Source: Chlorocebus sabaeus (lineage: Eukaryota > Chordata > Mammalia > Primates > Cercopithecidae). From it: DNA of 64,000 nt. The notes under the pieces were generated by a model. That model ran no database searches. It had not been told where the DNA came from and saw only the letters and a program-made list of their open reading frames with translations. The stretch lies in contig NC_132918.1 of the NCBI RefSeq assembly GCF_047675955.1, forward strand, positions 87,311,139 through 87,375,138. The letters are read 5' to 3'. Made by a program: the position numbers and the translations under genes. Positions 24,380 through 36,960 of the stretch are shown one piece after another. Every line of letters begins with the position of its first letter. The stretch's first letter is position 1.

Positions 24380-25510
24380 ATTCACTTTCATTCATTTATT
24401 CAACAAATACTGAATACCTGATATGTGCCAGGTATTCTTTTAGGTGCTGGAGACATAACAGCACAAAATGCAAAGCTCATTGCCCTCATGAAGATTACAT
24501 TCTAATTAAGTCTTTCAGTTTCAATGGTATAATGATTATACTATTGCTACTATCTATGAACTTATCCATATCCATTATCAAGGCCTTACTCATTATTAAG
24601 AACTTATTACAGGCCAACACAGAGATTAAAGCAGGCATCGTCAATGCCCTTAAGCAGTTCATAACCAAAAAGAAGTCGGCCAGTCATATACACAATAAAT
24701 ACATACAGATGAAACAGCATAAAATCATGAGATGTACAGTTTGTTCAGAGAAAAAGTAGAATGTACGGTTAAATCAGAAATAGGTTTCAAAGACAAAAGG
24801 CTTTTAGAGGATGGCATAATTAGTGGAAGAAATAGCATAAGCAAGTATACGATAGAATGAAAAAAATGTATGGTATGTATAAGTAATATTTTAGTAGTAA
24901 GAAGACATAATAAAACAAGTAGGTATATTAGATAGTGGTAAGGGTTCTAAAGATGAAAACAAAATTCAAGTAGCCAAAGGAGACTGAAATATTGAGGACA
25001 GGGACTGAGATGTATGTAGATTAACCAGAAAAGATCTTTTCGAGAAAAGGCTTCTCTTTTGAGTGGGGTATGAAGACTATGAGGGATTAAGCTATTTAGA
25101 TATTTGGAAGGACATTCCAGAAAGAGGGGAATAGCTGGTCCCAACGCCTTCAGGCAAGAACATGGTTGGCGGGTTTGAGAACAGCAAGAAGGCCAGTGGA
25201 AAGAAAGAGGAGAGATAACATTTGAGGAGGGATGAAGGAGGCAATGGTTGAGATTATATAAAATGCTATTGGTCATAGGAAAAAGGTCTTGGCTTTAACT
25301 CCAAATGATATGCGATGAAAGGGATTGAGCACAGAAGTGAGTTTATTTCATTTTATCTTTTAACTGGGTCACTCTGGCTGCTGTATAGAAAATAGGCTGG
25401 CAGCGGGAAGCTTGAAGTAAAGAGACCAGTTAGAGAGTTACTGCAAGAGTCCATACAAAGAGGATAGTAGCTTGGACTAGGGAGTGGCAATAGGGGTATT
25501 GAGAATTGCT
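24380..25510 (-). mobile_element. L2 LINE, long 3' portion
   Basis: Reverse L2 order is preserved: 'tattcaacaaatactgaatacctgatatgtgcc' (24398 on), 'gccctcatgaagattacattcta' (24482 on), 'ttcagg caagaac' near 25150, 'ggtcactctggctgctgta' (25365 on), 'gagaccagttagagagtta' (25420 on). Dead. Confidence 0.8.
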
Positions 25511-26199
25511 TGAAATCTGTGTACATATACACTGAAAGTAGTGGTGAATTCACTATTGTGTTCCAATTCAATGCAAAAACGATTGTACTATTTGCTCTTA
25601 CAGTTTCGCCTTCTTTTGTAATGTTTTTAAAATACAAAGTTTACCATTTTTCAAAGGTGAAAACAAAAATCATGGTCAACTTAAGGCTTGAAACATTTCA
25701 GATCTATCAGAGATATTGGATATTATCTTTTCTAAACACCTCATTTTACAGACTAGAAAACAAAGGATTCATTCCTCAGAGGAGAAATGATGGGGGGAAG
25801 TAAACCAAGGAACAGAAAGTTTGTGGGACCTAAATAAGTTCACTCAGCTATTTAGAGAAAGAACCTGGACTGGAAACCAGGCTGTCTGACTCACAGCCCA
25901 AGCTACTTTGTCTTAAAATTGGTGATATTTAAGGGGGTTGTACTGTTCCTTTAAAGTTGTGTTCTGTTATTTTGATTTAACAAACATTGAGTGAAAGCCA
26001 CAGGTATCTCAAACTGAAAAGTCTTCAGGGCCTAGGCAGGTAGGAAGAAAATGTGGAAAAAAGTAGATGCATCTGTTGCTTACATACAATCATTCGGGCT
26101 TCCCAGGCATGCCAGCTAAATGAAACACATTCGCAGCTCTTCAGGTTTTGGAAAATCTCCATTGCTTGGCTAGGCAGAAGGGCAAATAAGGAAGTCATA
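25511..26199. other. intronic sequence, nothing recognised
   Basis: Unique, AT-rich. No named element or exon. Confidence 0.45.
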
Positions 26200-26490
26200 C
26201 TCTAATAGGGAAAACACAAAAGCAGATAAGGAATTGCAGTATATAATGTGACTTGTGCAGCTGTAAACATGCATAAGCCTCAAATACAGTAGACTGCAGT
26301 GAGTGAGCGTGGGGTTTTGTATGGGGTGACAGCTGAGACGAGATGGCTAAAGAAGACCTCACATGGACGAAAGAAACATGAGTTGAGGAGGGTTCTGAAG
26401 GGTGAGAGTGGCTTGCCTTGTGGATAAGATTGGCAAAGACCTCACAAGCCAAAGAAATTTGCATATGCAAAAGCTCCAAGACATACAAAT
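26200..26490 (-). mobile_element. possible L2 fragment
   Basis: Reverse-L2-like phrasing ('gggttctgaagggtgagagtgg', 'ttgcatatgcaaaagctcc') but diverged. Confidence 0.4.
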
Positions 26491-26825
26491 CTGTGATACA
26501 GGCTTACCTATTTCACTACATATTTTTCATCTTTTTTTCTTTTTTTTTGTAATTCTCCAAACTTATATTTGATCATATATCTGTCCAGAATTGAGCTTTG
26601 ACTCTCTTCAAGTAATTAATGAAAATGTAACAGATTTCACACCTGTTTAAGATGGTAGAAAGTTTGAATTTCAGTGCCTACAGATCTCTGCTTTCCCTAT
26701 TATATTAGGAGTCAGATCCCCATAGAAATAGGCTTCACAGTCCCAGAACAGAGATTGCCTTCATTAGCAAATGTGAGCACTTCAAATCCTGGGGGTAGGG
26801 GAAAGATGCCAGTTGTACTTGCTGC

Positions 26826-26995
26826 AGTGCATCAGAATAATCTGGACGGCTTGTCAAAACACAGATTGCTGGGCCCCAGCCTCACAGTTTCTGATTCAGC
26901 ATGTCTGAAGTGATGCTGGAAAATGTGTATTTCTAACAAGTTCCCAGATACATAGACGCTGCTGGTCTAGGGACTAGACATTTTATGAATCACTG
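26826..26995 (-). mobile_element. MER5-type hAT remnant
   Basis: Segments 'tgcatcagaataatctgg', 'acacagattgctgggcccc', 'tttctgattcagcatgtctg' and 'tttctaacaagttcccaga' lie in the order of the reverse consensus. Confidence 0.8.
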
Positions 26996-27139
26996 ACTTA
27001 CTCTTCAATACCCACCAGTGTAAACACCTTCAAATTCTTCCATATAACAATAGCTGCCACTGCTAAGAATTGTATTTCTGTTAAAATGGTCACTGTGCAT
27101 GAGCTCCTTGCAAATAAAGGGTCTCTCATTCCTACTGAT

Positions 27140-27365
27140 GAAAACAATGATAGCAGATGACATTTATTAAGAATTACTGTGTTCTAGGTACCGCTTAAAG
27201 CACTTTAAAGGAATCAAACCATTTAATCTACACAACAGCCCTATGATCTAAATATTATTATTATTGTCATTTAACAAATGAGGAAATTTAACACAGAGAG
27301 GGGTTAAATAACTAATTCAAAGGCAAAGAATCTCAAGTCAGATTACTGGGACCCAAATTCTGGTT
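27140..27365 (-). repeat. MIR SINE
   Basis: Reverse MIR: 'gacatttattaagaattactgtg', 'gcactttaaaggaatcaaacc', 'cacaacagccctatgatct', 'aaatgaggaaatttaacac' and a 'gggacccaaattctgg' end. Confidence 0.85.
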
Positions 27366-28888
27366 CTAGCATTTATGTGTTCAGCTCTCTAGATCTTTAA
27401 ACACACTTTGAGACCATCACACAGGGATTTGCAAACTGATGATTTCCTGTCTGCTGGTAACATATCTTTCAGAACAAAGGGTATTTAGGGAAGCGGAAGT
27501 TGTCAATCAGTTTTTCTGAACATACCTTTACTTCTATATCAGAAGTAAATAAAAGACTATCAAAATCTTAGCGATTCTTGGCTCCTCTAATTTTGTACTA
27601 TCTGAATTTGTATAAATCAGAGAAAGTTTATGTGACTTGCTCAAGGCCAAAGCACCAGTCATCACACAGAGCCAAAAACAGATCAAAGACAACCTCAGTC
27701 ATCAGCTCTTTCTAAGAATACATTTGGTTAAGCAGCTCCAATAAGATTTTTAACTACTATGTATTCTGCCTAGAAATATGCCCACAAAAAGTCACAGAGT
27801 AAATAGGAAAGAATATAATTTCAAATGACTCGTGTTTTGCTTTACTGACCAGAAAGATACATGGGAGTAGAAGTGTTATGATCAAAAATGTATATAAGAT
27901 CAAGAAGAAAGTGAGGAGTCGAGGCTAAAAAGTCTGCAGGAGTTATCCCCTCATGATTTTAAGTAAGGGGATAAGTCATTCAAGAAAACAATTAGTGTTT
28001 GCTCAAATTTTCCACAAATATTATTTGGAGGCACTATCTTTAAAATTAAAACATAGTCAATGAAAACAAATTTCTAACAAATTTAGAACATCTGTTTAAT
28101 TTTTTGTAGTACCTGCATGCCCTTGTAATAACAAATACAAGATTTCCTTCATAATTTTCCTCAACTAACCATATGGATCATACTTCTGTTGATAATTTAG
28201 CAATAAAAGCTTCTGCTGACTTTGGCTGTGTCTATATACTTGTGACTGGTGGTATCAAAACGTCATATGTTTGGTATTGTATAGAAAACATAACTGAATG
28301 ACTAAACTTTTACATTTCCAATTGGTTTTCTGAAAATCAGACACAGAACATTTTGAAATGTTTGTTGATGCTAAACTCATAGTGAATTTAATACATTCAT
28401 AAAATCTAAAGAAAGTATATTTATATTCATAATTGATAAGAACATAAAGTATTAGAAATCTAGACTGAGAGAATCTTAATAATTTCCAGATTAACTAAAT
28501 AGCAAATATAAGAAAAGAAAGAATACATTACTAAAAACAGAACACAGGAGACTTTTTAAATAATTTTGGATAAATAAAGACATTTTAAATTGGAAAGAAA
28601 AGCTGAGGGCAGAAAAACACATTTAAAATAAAACAAAAAAGAATAAAGCATGGCAAAAAAAATATCAAAGGCAACAGAATTAGCAAAAATAAAATGGTAA
28701 ATCACAACAAAAAACTGATTTTTTAAATATAGATTTCCTAAAAATAAAAAAGGACATTTCATAGAATCAGATATACACAGACAGTTCATAGAAAAGGAAG
28801 TACAGATCACCTTTAAACAAGTGTTCAACCTGACTCATAATTTGAAAAAAAGTAAAATTTATTTTAAGGTAACAAAGAACCAAGTTTT
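27366..28888. other. intronic sequence, mostly unassigned
   Basis: AT-rich. A short MIR-like piece near 27620-27690 is possible. 28500-28860 is very A-rich without a recognisable family. Confidence 0.4.
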
Positions 28889-29196
28889 GTGTTTGTTTGC
28901 TTTTGGTTTTCAAGACAGAGTCTCGCTGTGTCACCCAGGCTGGAATACAGTGGGAAGATCTCTGCTCTCTGCAACCTCCGCCTATCTGGTTCAAGCAATT
29001 CTCATGCCTCAGCCTTCCGAGTAGCTGGAATTACGGGCATGCACCACCATGCCTGGCTAATTTTTCTTGTATTTTTAGTAGAGACAAGTTTTCACCATGT
29101 TGGCCATGGCTGGTCTAGAACTCCCAATGTCAGGTGACCCACCCACCTCTGCCTCCCAAAGTGCTGGGATTACAGGTGTCAGCCACTGCGACCAGT
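28889..29196 (-). repeat. Alu (AluS/J-like)
   Basis: Full-length and moderately diverged. AGAACCAA occurs on both flanks (28876 and 29198 on), a probable target-site duplication. Confidence 0.9.
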
Positions 29197-29224
29197 TAGA
29201 ACCAAAAGTTTGATAACACATTTT

Positions 29225-29700
29225 GTTGACTAGATGATAAGGAAACAGACAATTTTAGAGTAAATTTGTACAATGGAAAGCAATTAGGTGATACCTTTCA
29301 AAATGAAGAAAGCACATACCCTTGACCCAGCAATTCTACTTCTAAGTAACCATCCTATAAATACATTTGTATATATTAAAAATGATTTATATAGGAGGAT
29401 TTTCTTTATGGGATTGTTTGTATTAGCAAAATGCCTAATAGGAAATTAAGTATTTAAATTATCCATTTAAAGATGTATTAATATGAAAAAATCTTGCAGA
29501 TATACATTTTAAGTTAAAAGAAGGTGCTGATCGATAGATCAATATAGTAGACAGATATAGACAGATGGCTGGATGGATAGATATTATACATGCTGGTAAG
29601 TGCATAGACTATATCAGAAAAATACCAAGCATGTGCCTAGGTGGCAATGGAGGGGTGTGAATGAAAATGGCTTTAGACTGCATCAATGACTTCCAGTGAA
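29225..29700 (+). mobile_element. old L1 3' portion (L1M-type)
   Basis: The 'cccttgacccagcaattctacttctaag' type block (29318 on) and the following 'ataaatacatttgtatat' and 'atgcctaataggaaat' blocks match old L1 ORF2 end and 3' UTR. Confidence 0.65.
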
Positions 29701-31390
29701 TATCATAAACACACCCATAGTTGAACGAAGTTTGTTTTAATAATGCTCAGCAAGGACGAAACACACACACCAGAGCAGAACTGGGGTGTCTTGGGAAGAG
29801 GATTTAAGAAAAGATTTACAGGATTTGGGTGTGTAGCAAGTGGTTTTAAGGAGGGCTCAAAGAAATGAGAATCTGCCCCAGATTGGATTCTCTAAGGATG
29901 TGGGTGTAATTCTATGGCTACTATCTTAGTAATTCTTTTCTAGAAGGCAAGAACAGAGCAAGGTTAAAGCTGTGTTTGGTAAACAAGCAGCAGCCACTCA
30001 CATAATCCAGGACAGAGACATATTTAGTCATTTTGTAGTTTAGGAAACATTTTTGTTTTTGTCGTGTTCAGACATGATTACAGGGTCTTGCTTTAATCTT
30101 GACCCTTCATGTCTCAGTGGCTTTGTCTAATTTCAAATGTTGTGAAATTGTCTATATTCAACAGAAGGAGACCAAGTCTTCTGGGGAGTGCCAAGCCACC
30201 TTCTGGCTGTCAGGGACTGTTTTGCTATTTCTCAACTACACACCCTTTTGTGCCTTTACAATTTGGTACCATACACTTATCTTACCTATTCAAAATAAGT
30301 TTTCAAAGAATATCAGGACTAAAGGAGACCTTAAAAGTCACTGATTTCTGAAACCATGCCCTCCTACCACCACTCTGCTTCCTCCTCCCACACCAAGGGA
30401 GTTTTCTTGTAAACCTCTCCCTTTGCCTCAAGTGCCAGGACAGCATCTGCTTGAATATCTCCAGTCTCACCGTTGTACTAACTTGTCAGGCAGCCCATTC
30501 CATAGTCAAATGGCTCTTAAAATTTTATTATTCAGAGGTAAAGAGAACAGTATCTTTGGTTATAATATCTTCATTGTTTTCTCCCTAGCATTTCTGACCT
30601 CTTCAAATGTGTCTTGTCTTATGGTAACTCAGGAAACAAAATAATTAGCTTTTTAATTTTATGTAAAATATTCCTATTAATACCCTCCAAACTGCCATTG
30701 TCTTTTTTGTTCCAGTGTTCCAACACAGTTTTGTATTTTTTATCATTACATTTGCAGAGATTCTTATCTGTTACTGCCGACAACTCCATTTGTGTTTTGT
30801 ACTCAATTACATATAATTAGTCTTTTCTTCATGAACAAAAGAACAGGTGTCTTTATCAGTTCTGTGCAAGATGCTATGGTAAGGTTGGTTAGACCTAATG
30901 ATGTCTAGTGAACCAAACAACACATTTCTGACAGATGCTCATAGTAACAAGATTCTTTTTTCAAACAATCAACTGCTTCTACTCCTACACACACAAAGTA
31001 GAGAAAGAAAAGACATTTTAACAACTTAGAGGCTTATAATTTTTCTATAAAAGAAATGAGTAGAATTTAAATCCTTCTTTGATATTTTTACTTCTAATCC
31101 CCACTCAGACAAAGTGTATGTAAAATTATTTATTTTTATTTGATATTCTTCATTAAAATATGTGGGGAGGGGGTCAGAAGAAAGCACATTAGTTGAAAAA
31201 CTGATAAGATTTTAATAAAAGCTATAGCTCTCTGTAAATAATATTCACAATTGTTAATTTTCTGACGTTGATCATTATGTTGTTATGTAAAATGATACCT
31301 TTAGGAGAAGCTGGATAAAAAGTATAAAGGAATTCACTTTTATTACTTTGTAATTTTTCTGAAATCTTAAATGATTTTTTAAGTTAAAAA
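29701..31390. other. intronic sequence, mostly unassigned
   Basis: Unnamed. 30430-30520 has a 'cagcccattccatagtcaaatgg' phrase found in an ancient interspersed repeat, too diverged to call. Confidence 0.35.
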
Positions 31391-31398
31391 ATATGTGG

Positions 31399-31682
31399 GG
31401 CCGGTCGCAGAACCACACCTGTAATTCCAGCACTTTGGGAAGCCAAGGCAGGTGGATCACGAGGTCAGGAGATCGAGACCATCCTGGCCAACATGGTGAA
31501 ACCCTGTCTCTACTAAAAATACAAAAATTAGCTGGGCGTGGTGGCACATGCCTGTAATCCCAGCTACTTGGGAGGCTGAGGCAGGAGAATCGCTTGAACC
31601 AGGGAGTCAGAGGTTGCAGTGAGCCGAGATCACGCCACTGTACTCCAGCCTGGTGACAGAGTGAGACTCCATCTCAAAAAAA
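31399..31682 (+). repeat. Alu (AluS-like)
   Basis: Starts GGGGCCGGTCGCAG and ends with 'gagtgagactccatctc' and a short A-tail. Antisense to FGF12. Confidence 0.92.
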
Positions 31683-31754
31683 TAAAACGTGGATAACAGT
31701 ATTTTAGCCAATGACCTACAGAAACTTTGTACATATTGACAGAGACATTCATGC

Positions 31755-32020
31755 ACCTAGTCATTCATTCACTCACTTTGTATTGAGTGCTTACTATGTG
31801 TTACAGACCATTCATTCTAGGTTCTAACAGTGCATGAGGCATCAGTCAAAATCTTTTCACTCACGGAACATGCATTCTTCTGGGAAGGAAGATCAAAAAT
31901 AAATAAACAGCAATAATACATATTTCAGAAAGTGGGATATGAAAACAGAGAGTTCCAAAGTGAAAAGTGTAATTTTTAGAGGACTGTTAAAGAAGGCATC
32001 TTCAACGTCTATAAGATAGA
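31755..32020 (-). mobile_element. L2 LINE 3' end
   Basis: Reverse L2 start: 'tcattcattcactcac', 'tattgagtgcttactatgtg' and 'atgcattcttctgggaagg'. Confidence 0.7.
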
Positions 32021-32029
32021 TCTTAGCAG

Positions 32030-32500
32030 CACTATTGGTAATGGCCTTAAAATAGAAACAATAATTATACACAAAAAGGAAAATGAATAAATATGTTTGT
32101 ATACATTCATACAGTGGAATATTTTACAAAAATGAAAGAAATAAAACAAATAAATATATTACCATAGACAAACCTCACAACCATAATGTTGGGGATTAAA
32201 GTACATAAAACATATTTATGATAATGTTCTAACTTACAAAATATTTTAAAATATGCAAAACAATGCTATGAATTAAAATTTTTTATTAAATTGCATATAT
32301 ATGAGATATACAAAATTCCAGGGAGTTATTATATCTGGTAATGAAGGAAAGCAAGATTCCATCAGGGATATCACAACAAGGAGGTTAAACTATATCGCTA
32401 TTTTTAATTAATTTTAAAAAAGCTAGTGGTAGGTATCCAGATAAACTTGTATTAATCTTTATATTTTGCACACCTAAATGATTTTAAAAACAATTGATTA
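32030..32500 (+). mobile_element. probable old L1 3' end
   Basis: Carries 'agcagcactattggtaatgg' and 'catacagtggaatatttta' (32110-32128) and a T/A-rich 3' UTR-like tail. Confidence 0.5.
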
Positions 32501-32600
32501 AAAAGTGTGTGTGGTAGTTTATCTTAATAAAATATTAGTTTAAATCTGTGAGTTCAGAGAATTTTTTAAAGTACGTATTTGACACAATGCATGCCCTTTG

Positions 32601-32632
32601 GTGTGTGTGTGTGTATGTGTGTTTGTGTGTGG
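32601..32632 (+). repeat. (GT)n microsatellite, interrupted
   Basis: GT repeats with single A and T interruptions. Confidence 0.9.
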
Positions 32633-32654
32633 TAGGCATAATGACAGTATGCTA

Positions 32655-32656
<2 letters not shown>

Positions 32657-32698
<42 letters not shown>
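32657..32698. repeat. (AT)21 microsatellite
   Basis: 21 uninterrupted AT units, self-complementary throughout. Confidence 0.95.
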
Positions 32699-32706
<8 letters not shown>

Positions 32707-34125
32707 GCATGAAGGAAGGTACAAATGTACACGTGGGTGTAGATTTACACTAGCAGTTAACCCAGCATCAACAAAGCAAGCACTGTCAATCATTTTCCTA
32801 GAAAGAATGCAGGAAGGATTTGTCCTAGCTTGACCCCAAACCTGCACTTCCACACCCTTCTGTCTTTGCCCCATGATATATGTCATGTATTTGCAAGATA
32901 GTTGGCTGGGTAAAGATAGCATTTTGTAGACTGAATATGGCTAATTGTCTTACTTAGGGATTGATTCTATCTTCATCGATTTATAATTTTTCAATTTTTT
33001 TAAAAGTTAGATGGATGGTGCTGACAGAGATGTTGATATATCATCACCATCTCCAGCCACCACATTTTATAGAAATAAAACCTGAGAACTAGTAATATCT
33101 TGGAGTTAGTACAGATAAGTGACACAACTAAGTGGTTCCCTGGTTCTTGCATCTATATTTGTAGCCTCACTAAATCGACATTTAATGACAGATGCAATAA
33201 ATGAAAATACACGGAGAGAAAACTATCCTGATTCTTCTATACTGAGCTTTAATTGAAGCTTTAATTGAAAGCTTTAATCATTTAAAGAATGCTCTCACAA
33301 AAACACGCCACCAATGCAAACCAAAATAAGTCAATCAACAACTTAGCGAAAAATCTGAGAGCAAGAAAACTGAAATGAAATTCTTTATAATAAGATCTTT
33401 TATCTATTGTAAATTATATTCTAAATGTGTGATATTAACTGAACAAAGAATAACTTAGAAAGGGTGGACAAGATCATTTTCATTCTTTAGGAACTTTAAA
33501 TTTTTTCTCAAATATTTCTTAATAATTTAAAAGATATTTCACTATAAAATATCTAGCTTCCTATATTACTTTATGCAGTTTAGTAGATTATCAGCCTGAT
33601 GACAAAATTACATCCATCAGAATCACAACTTGTTTGGACAGATATCAATGAGTGTTTATTGTGTGCTCAACACTAAAGATCTAGCAATGAAGACAGACAA
33701 ACATTAGGAAACAATATGGCACCATACATAATTTTAGAATGACACAAATTTGCCCTCAGGTATCTGTATATGATTATGCAAAATTTGAAAGATATGAGAG
33801 CTATCAATCTTGCCTCTGGAGCTTGTATTTGAAATTTTTCTAGACTGCAAATTCATTTTGTCATACCTTGATGATTGCATTTAATTTTTGAACTTGTCAA
33901 CTCTAAAGTTAGATCACTTAAAAACTATATCCAGAGAAATTATTATTAATCTTTGAATGCTCGGCATTTTTATTTCCCCCCCAAAAATTTAAATTCCATT
34001 TCAGGTCTATCAGTCTTCATTATCTTCTTACTGTTATATATATTTATTACATGTGCCATATGTAATCGTGATATTTAAATATATTTTCCTTTTAAAATCA
34101 GCAATTTTGCCTTTAACATAAAATA
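32707..34125. other. intronic sequence, nothing recognised
   Basis: AT-rich unique sequence. A short direct repeat of 'gctttaattgaa' lies at 33246-33270. Confidence 0.45.
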
Positions 34126-34194
34126 ACATATATGTATATTATATATAGATATATAACACACACACATATGTACATATTCACACACATACATGTA
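34126..34194. repeat. AT/CA-rich simple repeat
   Basis: Interrupted TATA and CACA runs. Confidence 0.8.
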
Positions 34195-34643
34195 CTCAGT
34201 ATTTACCTTAAGAGGTAATTTTTGTCTGTCAGAAATTGCGTTCTGAGAAATACCTAACTTGTTCATCATCGAACTATAACTTGTTCATCTCTTGGTTCCG
34301 GGATTTAAATACCATCTTGTGTTGGAAGATGTGCTTGTATTGTTCCTAGGAGTGTTTATCATCATGCTGCCTACAAACACCGTGACGGGAGTATATTCTT
34401 GCCCACTGACCAAAGGAAATACCTTTAAGCCTCTTACCTTCTCTTACCTGCATAACCTCCCTCCTATACTGTGTATTTGCTGCAGGAAATCATAGCAAGA
34501 AGGATAAAGGAAAAGACACCAGCTTACTAATAGTTAAATAGTTTGAAAGGCATAGTTTGGTAAGGCAGCTTAGCAATGCTTTAAGTATAAGATACACTGG
34601 ACCCTACATTTGATTTGTAATCAGACTGTAAGAAGCTGATGTT
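34195..34643. other. FGF12: intron 2 sequence adjoining FGF12 exon 2
   Basis: No repeat recognised in the 450 bases downstream of exon 2. Confidence 0.5.
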
Positions 34644-34649
34644 TCTTAC

Positions 34650-34760
34650 TGTAGTCGCTGTTTTCGTCCTTGGTCCCATCAATGGTGCCATCTGGGTGCA
34701 TCTGCAGGAAATATCCCTGCTGGCTGAATAACCTTGTCACAATCCCTTTCAGCTGGGGTT
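34650..34760 (-). CDS. FGF12: FGF12 exon 2 (internal coding exon, 111 bp)
   Basis: FGF12 (FHF1) is an intracellular fibroblast growth factor homologous factor. The family has no secretion signal in its core and binds the C-terminal tail of voltage-gated sodium channels. Read on the minus strand, the exon starts with the last two bases of a split codon, has 36 full codons and ends with one base of a Thr codon. The peptide begins PQLKGIVTRLFSQQGYFLQM and runs to ENSDY. The LFSQQGYF and DENSDY segments separate FGF12 from its paralogues: FGF13 has LYSRQGYH and FGF14 has LYCRQGYY. The acceptor (AG at 34761-34762 in + coordinates) and the GTAAGA donor (34644-34649) are consensus, and 111 bp is the usual exon 2 length in the family. 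It encodes the first strands of the beta-trefoil. The reading frame is intact, with no stop or frameshift. The gene identity is secure; which first exon it joins cannot be seen here. Confidence 0.97.
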
Positions 34761-34780
34761 CTGCAAAACAAAATAATTAT
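34761..34780 (-). promoter_or_regulatory. FGF12: FGF12 exon 2 splice acceptor
   Basis: On the minus strand the intron ends ATTATTTTGTTTTGCAG directly before the Pro-Gln-Leu codons. The tract is T-rich and weaker in C than that of exon 3, but it is a standard acceptor. Confidence 0.85.
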
Positions 34781-36433
34781 TCAAATTTTTATTTGGCTTA
34801 CACAAATGCACACTTACAAATTGTTAAAAACATCCTGTAAGTAAATACGTAAATGCCAATAGCTTAAATATTGAATTACGTATTTGGGAGTTGGGTATTT
34901 CAGTAGCATATCTATGCTTTTTATTCCATCTAGAGGTAGAGCTTTAACACTTTTAGCAATAAACTAAATGCAAATAAATAAAAGCAAATTATGATTAGGA
35001 AAATACCGAGACATGCTAAAAAGTGAATTATTTTCCTCCTTTGCACATCTGGTGTCTGACTGCAAGATTTCACCAACATTATAGTCTCATTTCAGAATTA
35101 TTGTTTAGGCCAAATGCTTCTGTAATTTCTAAGTTTCTAGTAGTCATAACCAGGTTCATAAGGCCTCTATTTCTGTAGGATGTCAGCTTTCCATCAGAAG
35201 CTCCTGGGTTTTGAATTTGTGATCAAGTTCAGCCAGAAAGAATAGTTTGGATGAGAAGAAGCACAGGCAACAGCAAAACTTCCATGGCCATGAGATGACA
35301 CTGGGAAATATGTGGAAATGCAAATTTCACCTTCACTACGAACTTCTTCAGAGAGGAGCCTCAGTATTCCAAAGTTCTCCAGTCCAAAAAAAAAAAAAAA
35401 AATCAAGTCATACATATTTCTCTAAGTATTTCAAACCAGAATTGCTCAACTTTTAAAAACCCTCAAACACAAACACTTTCAAACTAACCTTTGTATAACA
35501 CATTTGAATTTTTGTGCATCAGCTAATATAAATATTTAAAGCTTTCTCATTGCAGTGCTGGCTGCCAGCAACAATCTAATTTCCACCGCATCACCATTTT
35601 TGTCTCTATTGTTGAGCAAAAATGAATTATTCTAGGGCACTTATAGCCCTAATTATTTCATTAAAATGAGGAGAAAAAGAAAAATGCTGCTTCTAGAGAT
35701 AAAAATTGAGGCAAAGATGGAAATCACATGATTGCTAAAGTAGCAACATGGTATCCTCAGAAGGACAATCACTGAATTTAAGCTAGTCAACTTCATCCTT
35801 CACCCATTTTTTCAACTGATCTTTACCAAGAATGCCTTTTTTCTGCCCAGCAATATGGTAGGCACTCTGTGTTACACTGAATGCATTTATTAATGTTTAG
35901 GTCTAAAAGAGAATTCTAGTTAAACATTCAATGTGATTAATTCTTTGAGAATTGGCCTACACCCTGTAACAAGTGTCTGTCGCTGGGACTTTTGCACATG
36001 TGACTTGATCACATTCACATTATTTGGGAATATGGGGCAATGCCTCTATCAACACGTCTTTTTCACAGCAGTCCTAAGAAGCAAAAGACATGTCAAAGAA
36101 ATCGGGAATGAGGAAGCAGGCTGATGAGCAAAGAACTGACCTGGAAACTAGGCATTCTAATTAATAGGTAGGTATTGTCTTTATGAGTTAAATAAATTCA
36201 ATTTTTAAAATTTGTGAACTTCAATGTCCTCACCAATAAAAATCTTGAAGTTACACTGAATGATTGTTTGTTCCTTCATGTAAGTCTCTATTTACTTTGA
36301 GCACAGTAGAATCCTCTGCCTTGAATGCTGGCAGAAATAGAAGAATGGATTTGTCTTCAATGCACTTCCTCCATAGGCTCATCTATTCCCACAACTATGG
36401 ACAAGTTGGGGAAACACATGGCTAGCTAACGCT
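34781..36433. other. FGF12: intron 1 sequence adjoining FGF12 exon 2
   Basis: Almost free of young repeats apart from an A-run at 35386-35402. The block 35530-35670 may be conserved (see findings). Confidence 0.45.
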
Positions 36434-36447
36434 GCAAACAACTCTCT

Positions 36448-36727
36448 TTTTTTCGGAAAAGAAATTATATTTTAAGTTCTAGGATACATGAGTGCAATGT
36501 GCAGGTTTGTTACATATGTATACATGTGCTTTGTTGGTGTGCTGCACCCATTAATTCGTCATTTACATTAGGTATTTCTCCTAATGCTATCCCTCCCCAC
36601 TCCCCCCACCCCAGATAGGCCCTGGTGTGTGATGTTCCCCTTCCTGTGTCCAAGTGTTCTCATTGCTCAATTCCCACCTATGAGTGAGAACACGCAGCGT
36701 TTGGTTTTCTGTCCTTGTGATAGTTGC
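36448..36727 (-). mobile_element. L1PA-type 3' end, severely 5'-truncated, with TSD
   Basis: About 280 bases of primate L1 3' UTR on the minus strand: 'gtgcaggtttgttacatatg', 'ggtatttctcctaatgctat' and 'tatgagtgagaacacg'. GCAAACAACTCTCT at 36434-36447 and GCAAACAGCTCTCT after the element (from 36728) are the duplicated target. It is in the FGF12 sense. Confidence 0.9.
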
Positions 36728-36789
36728 CGCAAACAGCTCTCTGTGTGCCTCTGCCTTTGGCTGCCTGGCTGACGCGCAGCTTCTGATGT

Positions 36790-36960
36790 GGTAGACTCAC
36801 CTATAGATTTGAACCTCAAATGCTGTGTGGCCCTGAGCAACTCATCTAACTAACATCTGAGTTTCAAGTTTTTGTACCTATATAGTAAGATTTTTAAAAA
36901 GTGCTACTCTATAATCACTGCAAATTTCAAATGAATAATGACAAAGTATGAACTAGAAAA
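36790..36960 (+). repeat. MIR SINE
   Basis: Segments 'tgtgtggccctgagcaactcatc' and 'tttcaagtttttgtacctata' follow the MIR core. Confidence 0.6.

Noticed and set aside
24376..24759. 127-codon open frame on the plus strand
   Set aside because: It is the antisense of an L2 element, which explains it.
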